Shown here piece by piece: positions 1 to 9,618 of a stretch of DNA of 64,000 nucleotides. Origin of the DNA: Gimesia aquarii. GTDB taxonomy: Bacteria > Planctomycetota > Planctomycetia > Planctomycetales > Planctomycetaceae. The stretch is from the NCBI RefSeq assembly GCF_007748195.1, contig NZ_CP037920.1, positions 5,981,800 to 6,045,799 on the forward strand, read 5' to 3'. The number at the start of each line of letters is the position of its first letter. Position 1 is the first letter of the stretch. The position numbers and the translations under genes were made by a program. The notes beneath the pieces were generated by a model. That model did no database searches and was not told the DNA's origin. It saw only the letters and a program-made list of their open reading frames with translations.

Positions 1-2
1 AA

Positions 3-644
3 GTATTGCAGGATTTCTGCCGTGAGCATGATATCATGTTAGTTCTGGATGAAGTTCAAGCGAACTTTGGGCGTACCGGATGCATGTATGCCTTCGAAAA
101 ATACCAGATTGAACCTGACTTCGTAGTACTCGGAAAAGGGCTGGGAAATGGAATTCCTGTCGCTGCGACTGTGGGACGCTCTGATGTTATTTCCTGCCTG
201 AAGTATGGGGAAGCATCCGACACCTGGAGTGCAAACCCCGTCTCCTCTGCTTCCGTGTTAGCGACACTTGATGAATTCGAAAATACGGATGTAATGGAGA
301 ATACTCAGAAACTTTCGAAGATCTATATCGAAGGCCTGCAAAGTCTGAAAGAAACAGGGGTCATCGCCAAAGTTCGCGGAGAAGGAATGGTGTTTGGAAT
401 TGAGTGCGCCGAACTGGGTGGTAAAACCAGCCAGGAAGTCGCTATCGAGTTTGTCAAAGCCTGTTACCTTGGTGAAGAGGGTGGAGACGGCATCCACCTG
501 CTGGGTGCTTTGGCCGGCAACGTATTACGCGTCAGTCCCCCCATGACGATGACAGAAGAACAGGCGCGAGACTCAATTGCACTTCTACAACGCTTGTGTG
601 GAAAACTGGCGATAGAACTTCAGGCTGCAACTGCTTCCGCCTAA
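3..644 (+). CDS. Class III (PLP-dependent) aminotransferase, C-terminal part
   Basis: The reading frame is open to the left edge, so this is the C-terminal part (about 213 residues) of a longer gene. It contains the class III aminotransferase cofactor region: LVLDEVQANFGRTG, whose Asp binds the pyridine nitrogen of PLP, and, about 35 residues on, VLGKGLGNGIPVAA, whose Lys is the expected Schiff-base lysine. Family members are usually 400-450 residues, so roughly half is missing. The C-terminal small domain (GNVLRVSPPMTMTEEQ) is intact. Family members move amino groups from omega-amino acids, ornithine, 4-aminobutyrate or similar donors; the substrate cannot be told from this half. A strong terminator follows directly, so it ends its transcription unit. 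Confidence 0.88.
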   Translation, partial: VLQDFCREHDIMLVLDEVQANFGRTGCMYAFEKYQIEPDFVVLGKGLGNGIPVAATVGRSDVISCLKYGEASDTWSANPVSSASVLATLDEFENTDVMENTQKLSKIYIEGLQSLKETGVIAKVRGEGMVFGIECAELGGKTSQEVAIEFVKACYLGEEGGDGIHLLGALAGNVLRVSPPMTMTEEQARDSIALLQRLCGKLAIELQAATASA

Positions 645-670
645 TTGAAAATCACTGGCCATCAACGCAA

Positions 671-704
671 CAAACCCTGGTAATTACCAGGGTTTGTTTT
701 TTTT
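671..704 (+). terminator. Rho-independent terminator after the aminotransferase
   Basis: A perfect 10-bp stem, CAAACCCTGG and CCAGGGTTTG, encloses the 6-base loop TAATTA and is followed at once by eight T residues. It starts 27 bases after the aminotransferase stop codon. The opposite strand has no T-tract, so it serves only the rightward gene. Confidence 0.93.
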
Positions 705-732
705 GATACAATTATTATTCGATGTCTCTGAA

Positions 733-1710
733 TTAAAACTTTCGTTGATTACGCCACTGTTCCAGTTGTTCAGCAGTCAAATTCGCAGGTGGCGCGGCTG
801 ATTTCGCATTGGATCCCAATTTATGTTTTTGTGGTGATACGCTTGCTCGGCTCATGCCTTGTACAGCACCCGATTTTTGTTGCCTGACTTGAGCTGACCT
901 TTGTTTTTTTGCTTGTGAATTGGAATACGAAACCTGTTTGGCTCCCGCATTGAGGCCTTTCGTTTCACCTGATGTCACTCCTGCTAACATCAGACGATTT
1001 TCTTTCTCTCGACGAATTTCGTCGAGCCAATACTGCGCCTCGTTGAATTCCGGTTTCAATAAGACTGCCTGGAGGAACTGCTGCTCACTCGCCTGTAGCT
1101 GTCCTCGATCTCTTAAAATGTAGCCAATGTTATAATGGGCTTCTGCTTCACCCACAGCACGAATCAAATGGGGCATTGCTCCCTGATAGTCACCAGAAGA
1201 GGCCATTGCGATTCCCAGTTGATAACGAATGTTTTTATCTGCTGGAGCAGACTGCACTGCTTCATTTAATAGAGCGACCGCTTGATCCCACTTTTTCTCA
1301 GCCGCATAAAATTGACCGATGCTGGCACGGACATTGGGATCCTTTGGCGCCATCTCGAGCGCTTTTTGAAATCCTTTTTCTGCAGAAGCTTTATCACCGG
1401 CAACCTGATCTAAGCGGGCGAGTCCCAACACAGCTTCTACTGATTTTGGGTTTTGCCCCAAAGCAACTTCATAGGAAGAACGCGCTGTTTTCACATCGCC
1501 CATTTTTTCCTGAAGCTGACCATGCGTAATGTAAAACTTGTCTGGATCTTTCAGTTTTTGTTTCGCAACAAAAATTTTATCTTTCAAACTGGTCGGTGCT
1601 TCATCTGTACTGGCAACTGATCCCTGACGCATCGAAGAACAACCATTACAGAGTAGTAAGGCACAGGCAATTCCAGTAATCCATGTTTGTTTAGTCATCC
1701 GTACTGACAT
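733..1710 (-). CDS. TPR-repeat lipoprotein
   Basis: The protein of about 325 residues begins with a lipoprotein signal: a positively charged start, a hydrophobic stretch and the lipobox LLCNGC. The ATG at 1710 is chosen because GGAGG lies 7 bases upstream; a longer frame starting at 1758 would put 16 non-signal residues first. After a linker come at least four tetratricopeptide-type helix pairs, e.g. ARSSYEVALGQNPKSVEAVL and AEKGFQKALEMAPKDPNV. The C-terminal 100 residues are basic, Ser/Gln-rich and probably disordered, ending in a short helix. TPR lipoproteins act as scaffolds at the membrane. It is the last gene of a leftward run behind an AAA ATPase and a secreted protein; the 195-base gap to the ATPase may hold its own promoter. 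The partner is unknown. Confidence 0.8.
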   Translation of the reverse strand: MSVRMTKQTWITGIACALLLCNGCSSMRQGSVASTDEAPTSLKDKIFVAKQKLKDPDKFYITHGQLQEKMGDVKTARSSYEVALGQNPKSVEAVLGLARLDQVAGDKASAEKGFQKALEMAPKDPNVRASIGQFYAAEKKWDQAVALLNEAVQSAPADKNIRYQLGIAMASSGDYQGAMPHLIRAVGEAEAHYNIGYILRDRGQLQASEQQFLQAVLLKPEFNEAQYWLDEIRREKENRLMLAGVTSGETKGLNAGAKQVSYSNSQAKKQRSAQVRQQKSGAVQGMSRASVSPQKHKLGSNAKSAAPPANLTAEQLEQWRNQRKF

Positions 1711-1904
1711 TTCATTACCTCCATGAGGTGCACGTGAAAGACGTGAATTGCGAATCAATCATTTTCTGATGGGGCACTACCCATTCGTATTGTGATTTCC
1801 AATTGATGGAAAAACAGCAATTGGCAGGTACGAATAAAATGAAAGAATCCAGTTGCTTTATGACCTTATCTGAAAGGTTCAATCAAGCGATGTAAGAAAG
1901 GAAC

Positions 1905-3467
1905 TTATATTTGACAGAAGAAACGTTGCGCTGCTTCTGAGATTAGTTGGGTGGAAATGATGGGTTTCTGTCCTTTAAATCGGCAGATTGACTGAATAAT
2001 CTCCAGTAAATCTCGCGGGTCGCTTGATCTGGGAGCTTTTCCCTGACGATAGCAATTATCATATAGGTAGTTTACAAAAGATGGATCAAATTCGATGTCG
2101 CGCTGACGACAACACAGCTTGCAAATTTCGGTAAAGATCTGCCGGGAGGGAGCGCTGATCTGAATTTTATGTCGAATCCGCCGTAGAAAGGCTTCGTCTA
2201 CAAGATCCTTCGGATCCAAATTTGTTGAGAAGACAATCAGCTGTTCAAAGGGAACTGAGAATTTTTTACCTGTTGCCAGCGTCAAGTAATCCACTCGGTC
2301 TTCAAGCGGCAAAATCCACCGGTTGAGAAGGTTTTTGGGGCTGACCAGCTGTCTCCCAAAATCGTCTATCAGAAACACTCCACCATTCGCCTTGATGTGA
2401 AGTGGTGCCGTATAATAATTGCTGGATTGATTGTAACGTAAATCGAGCATCTCTAAGGTCAGCTCGCCACCGGTAATCACAACCGGCCGTCTGATTCGTC
2501 GCCAGCGCAGGTCACATTCTGGCTTATCCCAGCCTTTCATTTTTGAAATTCTGTCGGCATTTTGAGTTTCAACCAAACTCCGTTCCTGTAATTCAAGATC
2601 GTCGGTTGTTTGATGAATCGTTGGGTCAAACAGCGTGATAATGCTGTTTTCCATCTGCAATGCATAGGGCACGTAGATATCTCCGCCCTGACGATTCAGA
2701 AATTGCCCCAATCCTTTTGCAATCAATGTTTTACCATTCCCGGGTGGACCATAAATAAATATCGAACGTCCACTGCAAACTGCGGGACCCAATTCGTTCA
2801 AAAGTCCTTCGCGCAGGATGAAATCCTCAAATGCATGCTCTAATTTCTCGGGAGTACAATCAATGCCTGTGACAGTTTGCAAACGACACTGACGCACATA
2901 ATCATGGAGTGGAACCGGAGCAGGTCCGACATAGCGACATTGTTCAAACGCTTCCCGTGCGCGAATACGTCCCAATTCAGTCAGATTAAAACGATACGAA
3001 GATCGACCGATCATCTTACCTGAACTCACCTCAATACATTTATCTTCTTTCAGAAAAATCAATGCTTCATCGATAATCCCAAACGGAAGGTGTGCGCTAC
3101 GAGAGATTTCAATTCCCAGAGCACTGCCTTGCAAATAGAGTTGTTTCAAAACCAGATTGCACAACTGCATTAAGGACAAGCCACTCTCTTCCAGCGTCTG
3201 TGGTGCTGGAATCGACTCGCCCTCATATTGGCCATCATCTAAAGGAATGGCCTCTTCCGGTTGCTCTTTCACAAGGACTTTTTGTGGGTCCTCAGTCGGT
3301 TTTTTTTTCTGAAACAAGTCGTTATACAAATCAGAGAGATCGTGGTTCTTCGCAGTATATCGAGGCTCCTCTTCTGAGCCTGTCTCTTTCGGAGTGCCTT
3401 TCATATACTCTAAAATGGAATCATCGGGTGGATTCTGAGATTCGTCTTCCGTAGGTCGATCAATCAT
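1905..3467 (-). CDS. AAA ATPase with N-terminal winged-helix-like domain
   Basis: The 520-residue protein has an acidic, low-complexity N-terminus (about 1-90), a probable winged-helix fold (about 95-175, ending FNLTELGRIRA) and an AAA-type ATPase module. The Walker A motif is GPPGNGKT (240-247) and the Walker B motif is GGVFLIDDFG (about 362-371). The sensor-type sequence LIVFSTNLDP and an arginine-rich FLRRIRHKIQISAPS follow, then a helical lid ending in a DPRDLLEIIQSICRF motif. The layout resembles MoxR/RavA-like remodelling ATPases rather than replication or secretion ATPases. It has no membrane segment. It lies between a secreted protein (68 bases upstream) and a TPR lipoprotein, suggesting a shared envelope process, but no substrate is visible. 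Confidence 0.8.
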   Translation of the reverse strand: MIDRPTEDESQNPPDDSILEYMKGTPKETGSEEEPRYTAKNHDLSDLYNDLFQKKKPTEDPQKVLVKEQPEEAIPLDDGQYEGESIPAPQTLEESGLSLMQLCNLVLKQLYLQGSALGIEISRSAHLPFGIIDEALIFLKEDKCIEVSSGKMIGRSSYRFNLTELGRIRAREAFEQCRYVGPAPVPLHDYVRQCRLQTVTGIDCTPEKLEHAFEDFILREGLLNELGPAVCSGRSIFIYGPPGNGKTLIAKGLGQFLNRQGGDIYVPYALQMENSIITLFDPTIHQTTDDLELQERSLVETQNADRISKMKGWDKPECDLRWRRIRRPVVITGGELTLEMLDLRYNQSSNYYTAPLHIKANGGVFLIDDFGRQLVSPKNLLNRWILPLEDRVDYLTLATGKKFSVPFEQLIVFSTNLDPKDLVDEAFLRRIRHKIQISAPSRQIFTEICKLCCRQRDIEFDPSFVNYLYDNCYRQGKAPRSSDPRDLLEIIQSICRFKGQKPIISTQLISEAAQRFFCQI

Positions 3468-3534
3468 TTTAGTTAACGTTTACACTAAAGTGAATTAGAA
3501 ATACCAACGAAGTCGCAGCAGAAAAAAACAGGAG

Positions 3535-4218
3535 TTATTCCCCCCCATTAGCGGCTGAACCTCCACCGGCTGTGTACTGAATTCGCGGCGCTAAAATAGA
3601 ACCCACATAGGCTCGGTATTTCAGGTCTTCTTCACGTGCCGGACGACCATATGCAGGAGTGACTCTTAGCATTGCCGAGGGAACACTTTGACCACCTGAC
3701 ATCTCAGAAGCCGCATATTGGACATTTGCCAGTCGTTCCTGACTCGCAATGGAATGATCTGCTGTCTGAACAAAAATCACGCGACGGTTTTCAGGAGCAT
3801 GCTCCAAAATCCAACGTAAATGGATTAAACCTGCTTCTGTCAACTTGTTTCCATCTTTATCAAAGTGATAAGCATAAAGCGTTGTTTGATCGGTCCATCC
3901 ATTGTGTATCTGTCGTGCCATGATGTCACGCACGTAAGCCTGGTCTTCACAATTATAGGGATACGGCCAATAGTGAGCATGATGGTATTTGTTCCAAAAG
4001 TGCCGTTTTGGTCCAGTAGGTCGGGGAACTGGCGGCCAAAGCTCACCAAATTTGTATTTTTGTCGGGAGCCAACAGGGCGAGCAGCTTTCTCTGCCCACT
4101 TCGCTTCTTTTTCTTCTTTAGAATGCCAAGGCCAGCCTGCTTCGGCTTCGGCAGTAGTTGCTAAGCTAACCACTAATAAGATAAGTAGATACGTGTTTAC
4201 TTTGACGGCAGTCGTCAT
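3535..4218 (-). CDS. Secreted or periplasmic protein of unknown function
   Basis: The 227-residue product has a clear signal peptide (VNTYLLILLVVSLATTAEAEA). The mature part is rich in Trp, Tyr, His and Pro (HFWNKYHHAHYWPYPY) and then has a stretch, LTEAGLIHLRWILEHAPENR, that weakly recalls the peptidoglycan-binding OmpA C-terminal fold; this is only a resemblance. The ATG at 4218 is supported by GGGGGAG six bases upstream. It is the first gene of the leftward unit that continues with the AAA ATPase and the TPR lipoprotein. No recognised family could be assigned. Confidence 0.7.
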   Translation of the reverse strand: MTTAVKVNTYLLILLVVSLATTAEAEAGWPWHSKEEKEAKWAEKAARPVGSRQKYKFGELWPPVPRPTGPKRHFWNKYHHAHYWPYPYNCEDQAYVRDIMARQIHNGWTDQTTLYAYHFDKDGNKLTEAGLIHLRWILEHAPENRRVIFVQTADHSIASQERLANVQYAASEMSGGQSVPSAMLRVTPAYGRPAREEDLKYRAYVGSILAPRIQYTAGGGSAANGGE

Positions 4219-4837
4219 GCCATCTCCCCCTTAATTTGATCGTGGTAGAATCACTCGTCAGTACGCGAAGGCCCCTCTTGCGCATGTCAGACCGATAACC
4301 ATTTGAGGTTATCCCTTTGTCTTTGTATCGGCAGACAAAAGGTTCGGTCCTAACGAGAAAAACGATTCTATCGAAAGAATAAGAGAGATAATTACATACA
4401 CTAAAAGCAAAAGGCTTGAGATGGCTTACTCACAACATGTTAAGCGATGTCACCCTAATTCCTGTTACAGACAATCAGCAGAAAAAAGTTGGCTGAAATG
4501 TGATGCGCAAATTTGTTTGTACTGTTAAGTAACCACACATGTTAAAGACATAAGAATTGTGAAGCACAAAAAGCGGATGAGTCACTTACTTTCAAAGTGG
4601 AATCCGGTTTCGCAAGGCATCTTTTGGGCCACTTAAGCCTATCAAACTTGAGCATTCCCCATTACACTCTCCAGAAATGTCGCGCAGTCCTCTCATTGGA
4701 TGATACCGTGTTACCGTTTCTATTTTTTCTTAAAATCGTTATTCTTAATAAATGGTTTGTCAGTAGATCCTGTTATTGAATCAAATTCAAAATCTGAGTT
4801 TAATAAACTTAATTGATCGGAACGAATCGAGATCGGG
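4219..4837. other. Divergent intergenic region with a 7-bp inverted repeat
   Basis: This 619-bp stretch separates the leftward secreted-protein unit from rightward tex and must hold both promoters. At 4294-4313 the arms GATAACC and GGTTATC form a perfect inverted repeat with a 6-base spacer, about 76-95 bases upstream of the leftward start codon. It could be an operator or a 5'-leader hairpin. No convincing -35/-10 pair and no conserved small ORF was seen. Confidence 0.45.
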
Positions 4838-7288
4838 ATGGATACGATTGAGATAAAATCGAATCAGTCAAACAAGCATTTCTCTGAACACGATGCAGAG
4901 CAAATGGCTTTGGAGTTGAATCTCTCCTCACAGCAAATTCTCAATGTGATTGCATTGCTGGATGAAGGGAATACGGTTCCCTTTATTACACGCTACCGAA
5001 AAGAACGAACTGGCAATCTGGATGAAGTTCAGATTCGCGATATTCAAAAGCGGGTACAATCAAAACGACAAATTTGGGAACGTGCTTCCACAATCCTGCG
5101 TTTAATTGAAGCACAACAACAACTCACTCCTGAGTTAAAAGCAGAAATCGAAAAAGCCGATACACTCAAACGTCTTGAAGATCTATATCGCCCCTATCGT
5201 CCCAAAAGAACCTCCCGTGCCGCGACTGCCAGAAAGCGTGGTTTCGAACCATTGGCTGATGCGATCTGGAAAGGTGACGCTCACATTGAGGATCTCTCAA
5301 AAGAAGCGTTAAAATATACGAAAGGTGAAGAAGGAGCCCGCACAACGGATGAGGTATTAAAGGGGGCTGCTGACATCCTGGCGGAAAAGATTGGTGAAGA
5401 TGCCGACGTACGTGAAATCTCGCGCAAGATTGCCTGGAAATCGGGACGTCTTGTTGCGAATGCCACCAAGAACGCTGAAGAGTCTGGTCAGGAATATCGC
5501 GATTACTTTAAGTTCTCAGAGCATGTTGTCAAGGTGCCTCATCATCGCACATTAGCGATGAACAGAGGAGAAAAGTCAGGCGCACTGCGCGTCCGCTTTG
5601 AATGGGACGAAGAGTCTGCCTGCACATCAATCGCCCGCCAATTGAATTTAAGTCATCATCGCTTTGCAAAATTTCTGACACAGGTGATCAACGACGCGCA
5701 ACAACGTTTGATCCTGCCCAGCCTCGAACGCGAAATCCGCCGCGAGCTAACCGAAAAAGCAGAAAAACATGCTGTTTCCGTTTTTGCCAGTAACCTAAAA
5801 AACTTACTGCTCCAGCCTCCCTTGCGAGGCGAACGCATCCTGGCCATCGATCCCGGATTACGAACCGGCTGCAAACTCGCAGTACTTGACGAACTGGGAA
5901 ATTGCCTGGCGAATGACTTGGTATATGTCACGGGTTCTGCAGAGAAAAAAGATTATGCACGCAACAAATTAGCTGAGTTCATGCAGGAACACGAATGCAA
6001 ACTGGTTGCCATTGGTAACGGCACTGCTTGCCGCGAAACGGAAGAAATCATTACAGAGATGATCGAGCAGAACTTACCCGAAGCACGATATTTAATCGTG
6101 AACGAAGCGGGGGCCAGCATCTATTCTGCCAGCCCGGTGGCACGTGAAGAATTCCCCGACCTGGATGCGACAATCAGAGGTACCATTTCTATCGGGCGAC
6201 GATTACAGGATCCTTTGAGTGAACTGGTAAAAATCGATCCTCAACATCTGGGCGTCGGCATGTATCAACACGATGTCAATTCGAAGCGTCTTAAAGAATC
6301 ACTGGATGAGGTGATTGAATCGTGTGTTAATTATGTCGGCGTGAATCTGAATAACGCCAGTGCGTCATTACTGAGACATGTTTCAGGTATGAATCAATTG
6401 ATCGCCAGACGAATCACCGAATGGCGCGACAATCACGGTTCTTTTCTGAATCGAAAACAACTTCTCGATGTCGCTGGAATTGGGGAAGCCACTTTTACAC
6501 AAGCAGCTGGTTTTTTGAAAATTGATGAAGGCGATGAACCTCTCGATTCGACCTGGATTCACCCAGAGAGTTATGAACATGCTCACAAAGTTCTCACACA
6601 ACTCGATCTACCGCAAGACAGCCTGAAAACGTCAGCCAACGATCGCGCTGCGATTATTGAAAAGGTCTCTCAGGTAGACAAAACGCAATTGAGTGAAAGT
6701 CTCAAGATTGGCTTACCAACTCTGGAAGATATTCTGGAGGCGATTGGAAAACCAAGGCGCGATCCCCGTTCCGACTTACCCGGACCAATTTTCAAGAAAG
6801 GAGTTTTAAAACTTGAACAACTGGTCAAAGACATGGAGTTGCAGGGAACCATTCTGAACGTCGTTGATTTTGGTGCGTTTGTCGATGTTGGTTTAAAAGA
6901 CAGCGCACTCATTCATGTGAGCGAAATGGCTACTCACTTCATTGAAAATCCCTATCAGTTTGTATCCGTGGGTGATGTGATTACCGCCTGGGTTTTGGGT
7001 GTAGATCTGGAACGGCGCCGGGTGTCTTTGACACTGATCAAACCAGGCACGGATCGCCAATCGAAAAAAGAATCCTTTTCGAAACCGAAGGCTCCTCAAA
7101 AACAGTTCGACAAAAAAAAGACTACTCCCCCTGGATCGAGTCAAACTGAGCAGAGACCCAAAAAGAAACGAAGTCCGAAAAAGAAGAAGCCTCCTGCGGC
7201 TAAACTTTCGGATGAAATGAAATCGGGCGAGCAGCCATTACAAGGTTTCGATCAATTGAAAGCACTTTGGAACCAGAAAAAGAAATAG
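4838..7288 (+). CDS. tex: Tex-type RNA-binding transcription accessory protein
   Basis: The 816-residue protein shows the full Tex architecture: an N-terminal helical region (VIALLDEGNTVPFITRYRKE, around residue 38), an RNase H/YqgF-like domain beginning ERILAIDPGLRTGCK (about 330), helix-hairpin-helix motifs (LLDVAGIGEATFTQAAGFL, about 545) and an S1 RNA-binding domain (about 665-735, GTILNVVDFGAFVDVGLKDS). The C-terminal tail is very rich in Lys and Pro (KKKRSPKKKKPP), longer than in the Escherichia coli homologue. Tex proteins bind nucleic acid and influence transcription and virulence-gene expression; the exact role is unsettled. thpR follows 44 bases downstream in the same direction and is probably co-transcribed. 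Confidence 0.95.
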   Translation: MDTIEIKSNQSNKHFSEHDAEQMALELNLSSQQILNVIALLDEGNTVPFITRYRKERTGNLDEVQIRDIQKRVQSKRQIWERASTILRLIEAQQQLTPELKAEIEKADTLKRLEDLYRPYRPKRTSRAATARKRGFEPLADAIWKGDAHIEDLSKEALKYTKGEEGARTTDEVLKGAADILAEKIGEDADVREISRKIAWKSGRLVANATKNAEESGQEYRDYFKFSEHVVKVPHHRTLAMNRGEKSGALRVRFEWDEESACTSIARQLNLSHHRFAKFLTQVINDAQQRLILPSLEREIRRELTEKAEKHAVSVFASNLKNLLLQPPLRGERILAIDPGLRTGCKLAVLDELGNCLANDLVYVTGSAEKKDYARNKLAEFMQEHECKLVAIGNGTACRETEEIITEMIEQNLPEARYLIVNEAGASIYSASPVAREEFPDLDATIRGTISIGRRLQDPLSELVKIDPQHLGVGMYQHDVNSKRLKESLDEVIESCVNYVGVNLNNASASLLRHVSGMNQLIARRITEWRDNHGSFLNRKQLLDVAGIGEATFTQAAGFLKIDEGDEPLDSTWIHPESYEHAHKVLTQLDLPQDSLKTSANDRAAIIEKVSQVDKTQLSESLKIGLPTLEDILEAIGKPRRDPRSDLPGPIFKKGVLKLEQLVKDMELQGTILNVVDFGAFVDVGLKDSALIHVSEMATHFIENPYQFVSVGDVITAWVLGVDLERRRVSLTLIKPGTDRQSKKESFSKPKAPQKQFDKKKTTPPGSSQTEQRPKKKRSPKKKKPPAAKLSDEMKSGEQPLQGFDQLKALWNQKKK

Positions 7289-7332
7289 GGAAATCGAATT
7301 TCTGCGATGCTGACAGAAATACAAATTGACTC

Positions 7333-7905
7333 ATGATGCATACGAATCGTACCCGCACTTTTATCGCAATCCCCATTCAACCTCCGCGCGGCCTCAAAAA
7401 ACTAATGCCCAAGTTGGAAAAACTAGGCTCAGGCGTAAGACCCATTCCCGTAAATCAGATGCATATTACATTGAAGTTTCTGGGTCCGACTGATTTAGAT
7501 GACATCATGCCCCTTAGTTCGATTCTGAAAACAATGCGAACTCAATTCTCACGTACAAAACTGGCATTCAAAGGCCTGGGTGCATTCCCCCGCCCTGACC
7601 GCCCGAATGTGATTTGGGCAGGTATCACTGCCAATGCTACGATTTTAACAGACATGGCAGAGTATTTAGAAACAGAAACAGGGAAACTGGGCTATGCTCC
7701 TGAACGCAAAAGTTTTCATCCACATCTCACACTGGCCCGTATCAAAACTCAACCGCCGGATGAACTGTTTCAAATTTTAGAGGATCGGCGAAACGCAGAA
7801 TGGGGTGAAACCACGATTGATACAATCAAATTTTATCAGTCGGAACTCAAATCGCAGGGAGCACGCTACCATGAGATGCAAACAGTGAAGCTCTCTCAAG
7901 GCTGA
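7333..7905 (+). CDS. thpR: RNA 2',3'-cyclic phosphodiesterase (2H family)
   Basis: The 190-residue length and two HxT motifs identify the LigT/ThpR 2H phosphoesterase family: MHITLKFLG and HPHLTLARI, about 85 residues apart, supply the paired catalytic His-x-Thr. The N-terminus TRTFIAIPI is also typical. Family members hydrolyse 2',3'-cyclic phosphates on RNA and ligate or open 2'-5' linked tRNA halves in vitro. It starts 44 bases after tex, so the pair looks like a small RNA-related operon. Its last 10 bases overlap the end of the convergent DMT permease gene. Confidence 0.92.
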   Translation: MMHTNRTRTFIAIPIQPPRGLKKLMPKLEKLGSGVRPIPVNQMHITLKFLGPTDLDDIMPLSSILKTMRTQFSRTKLAFKGLGAFPRPDRPNVIWAGITANATILTDMAEYLETETGKLGYAPERKSFHPHLTLARIKTQPPDELFQILEDRRNAEWGETTIDTIKFYQSELKSQGARYHEMQTVKLSQG

Positions 7906-8804
7906 TTCGGATTCGGTTCCAAAATCAACTTTGGTCTGAAAAACAAAAATCGCACTACTAACCCCAGAACAATCAACGTACAGCCAACAAGCGTTGTGAA
8001 CGAGACAGTCTCACCCCAAAATATCCAGACCCAGATCGGATTCAAAATCGGTTCAGCCAGCACCAATAGTGCCGCTTCCTGTGAATTGACTGTTTTGACC
8101 GCGTGGGAAAAGATCACATACGGGGCTCCCATCTGAACCACACCCATTAAAGCAATCAGACCAAATTGCACACCAGTGAGAGAGATTCCCAGTGTCAGCG
8201 CCCAGGGAGCGACCAGTGCGGAAGAAAACAACAGACATAACGCAACCAGCCAGGCGGGATGTTCATCTCTCAACATTCGAAAGAAAATAACAACCAGCGC
8301 ATAAGTAATCCCACTCAACAACGCAAACAGATTTCCCATAAAATTTTTGCCCGCGCCATCGGCAAACACGATAAAACCAATCCCTAACATTACAATCAAA
8401 ATGGAGAGAATCGATCCTCGTTCAATTCTCTCTTTCAAAAGCAGAAAACCAAACAGCATCGCCCACGCCACACTTGTATTCTGCAGAAAAATCGCGGCCG
8501 CCGCTGATGTCTTGGTCATTGCGACCATAAACAGTAGATTCATCAAACCAAAGGTAACCAAGAGAGGTATCAAAACAGGGCGCCAACGGATTTGGTTTAA
8601 TTTGACAAACGGCAGCAGGAATAACCCTGCAAAGAAGACTCGATAGCAAGCCAGAATCAGCCCGCGGTCTGCCTCAGGTATGGACAAGAAAGGTGGCGAC
8701 TTAATAAACAGACCGCTCAGACTCCACAATACGGAAGCCAAAAGTATTAAGAGTCGGGCTCGGAACAGCTTTCTACGATCAACGTCATTCATGATTGAAG
8801 GCAA
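7896..8804 (-). CDS. EamA/DMT-superfamily permease
   Basis: The protein of about 300 residues is strongly hydrophobic with about ten predicted membrane segments arranged as two EamA repeats. The N-terminal repeat begins LILLASVLWSLSGLFIK. The C-terminal half ends in the family's usual pattern LAEPILNPIWVWIFWGETVS. Such permeases export amino acids, nucleosides or drugs; the substrate is unknown. A TTG at 8804 has AGGA five bases upstream and lies 26 bases after hisA; an in-frame ATG at 8792 lacks a Shine-Dalgarno, so the TTG is preferred but not certain. It follows hisH and hisA on the same strand and may be expressed with them. Confidence 0.85.
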   Translation of the reverse strand: MPSIMNDVDRRKLFRARLLILLASVLWSLSGLFIKSPPFLSIPEADRGLILACYRVFFAGLFLLPFVKLNQIRWRPVLIPLLVTFGLMNLLFMVAMTKTSAAAAIFLQNTSVAWAMLFGFLLLKERIERGSILSILIVMLGIGFIVFADGAGKNFMGNLFALLSGITYALVVIFFRMLRDEHPAWLVALCLLFSSALVAPWALTLGISLTGVQFGLIALMGVVQMGAPYVIFSHAVKTVNSQEAALLVLAEPILNPIWVWIFWGETVSFTTLVGCTLIVLGLVVRFLFFRPKLILEPNPNQP

Positions 8805-8830
8805 TCTGTTCCTGCTACTGCCAAAATCGA

Positions 8831-9571
8831 TTACTGATTTGTGGCGGCAATGGCGGCGGGGACTTCAATGGTTCCTTCGTATAAGGCACGACCAATGATC
8901 GCTCCCACTAATCGAGGATGTTGTTGATTGACTTCCGCCAGACGTGAAACATCTTTGAGAGTAGTGACTCCCCCCGAAGCGATGACGGGTAACCCGAGTT
9001 CTGTCAACTGGATCATGTCCTGAATCGTGGCTTCATCGACACCCTGCATCATGCCATCATTGGCAATGTTTGTATAAATGACGGCAGCCAGCTCGACGCC
9101 AACATACTCTTTCGCCAAATCAAGGGCTGAAGTTTCAGAGACATCCAGCCAGCCCTCGGTAGCAACTTTCGAATCGCGGGCATCCAGACCCAATGCCAGC
9201 CTTTGGGGATAACGCTGTACCATTTCTTTGAACCATTGCGGGTCTTTCAACGCCTGCGTTCCCACAATCACCCGATCAATGCCAACGTCATCCAGCATCA
9301 ATTGAATCGCGGCTTCATCTCGGATTCCACCTCCCATCTGACAGGGCACCGAAACCGCATCCACGATCTTCTTGACAACGTCATGATTGACGGGTTTCCC
9401 AGCCTTGGCGCCATCGAGGTCCACCAGATGCAAACGTTGTGCGCCTCCCTCTGCCCAGCGGAGTGCCATTTCGGTCGGATCATCACCGAAGACGGTTTCC
9501 TGGCCATAATCGCCTTGTCGCAAACGCACACACTTGCCTCCTCGAATATCGATGGCGGGCAAAATTTCCAT
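8831..9571 (-). CDS. hisA: ProFAR isomerase HisA
   Basis: HisA converts ProFAR to PRFAR, the fourth step of histidine synthesis. The 246-residue length is normal. The first half-barrel opens with [20 protein letters not shown], carrying the catalytic Asp. The second half carries [15 protein letters not shown] with the second Asp, and the phosphate loops [13 protein letters not shown] and [13 protein letters not shown] are present. hisH lies 47 bases upstream on the same strand; HisH works with HisF on the HisA product, so the pairing is functional. hisF is not in the window. Confidence 0.96.
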   Translation of the reverse strand: MEILPAIDIRGGKCVRLRQGDYGQETVFGDDPTEMALRWAEGGAQRLHLVDLDGAKAGKPVNHDVVKKIVDAVSVPCQMGGGIRDEAAIQLMLDDVGIDRVIVGTQALKDPQWFKEMVQRYPQRLALGLDARDSKVATEGWLDVSETSALDLAKEYVGVELAAVIYTNIANDGMMQGVDEATIQDMIQLTELGLPVIASGGVTTLKDVSRLAEVNQQHPRLVGAIIGRALYEGTIEVPAAIAATNQ

Positions 9572-9618
9572 AGCTGATCAGTCTTTCTAGATTCCTGTTT
9601 AATTCGAATTGTCTCGAA

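Noticed and set aside
4597-4779. 60-codon frame upstream of tex
   Set aside because: No Shine-Dalgarno, no family pattern, and it lies in a promoter region.
7300-7322. Hairpin between tex and thpR as a terminator
   Set aside because: The 7-bp stem ATTTCTG/CAGAAAT lacks a T-tract and the genes are only 44 bases apart; more likely a weak leader hairpin or chance.
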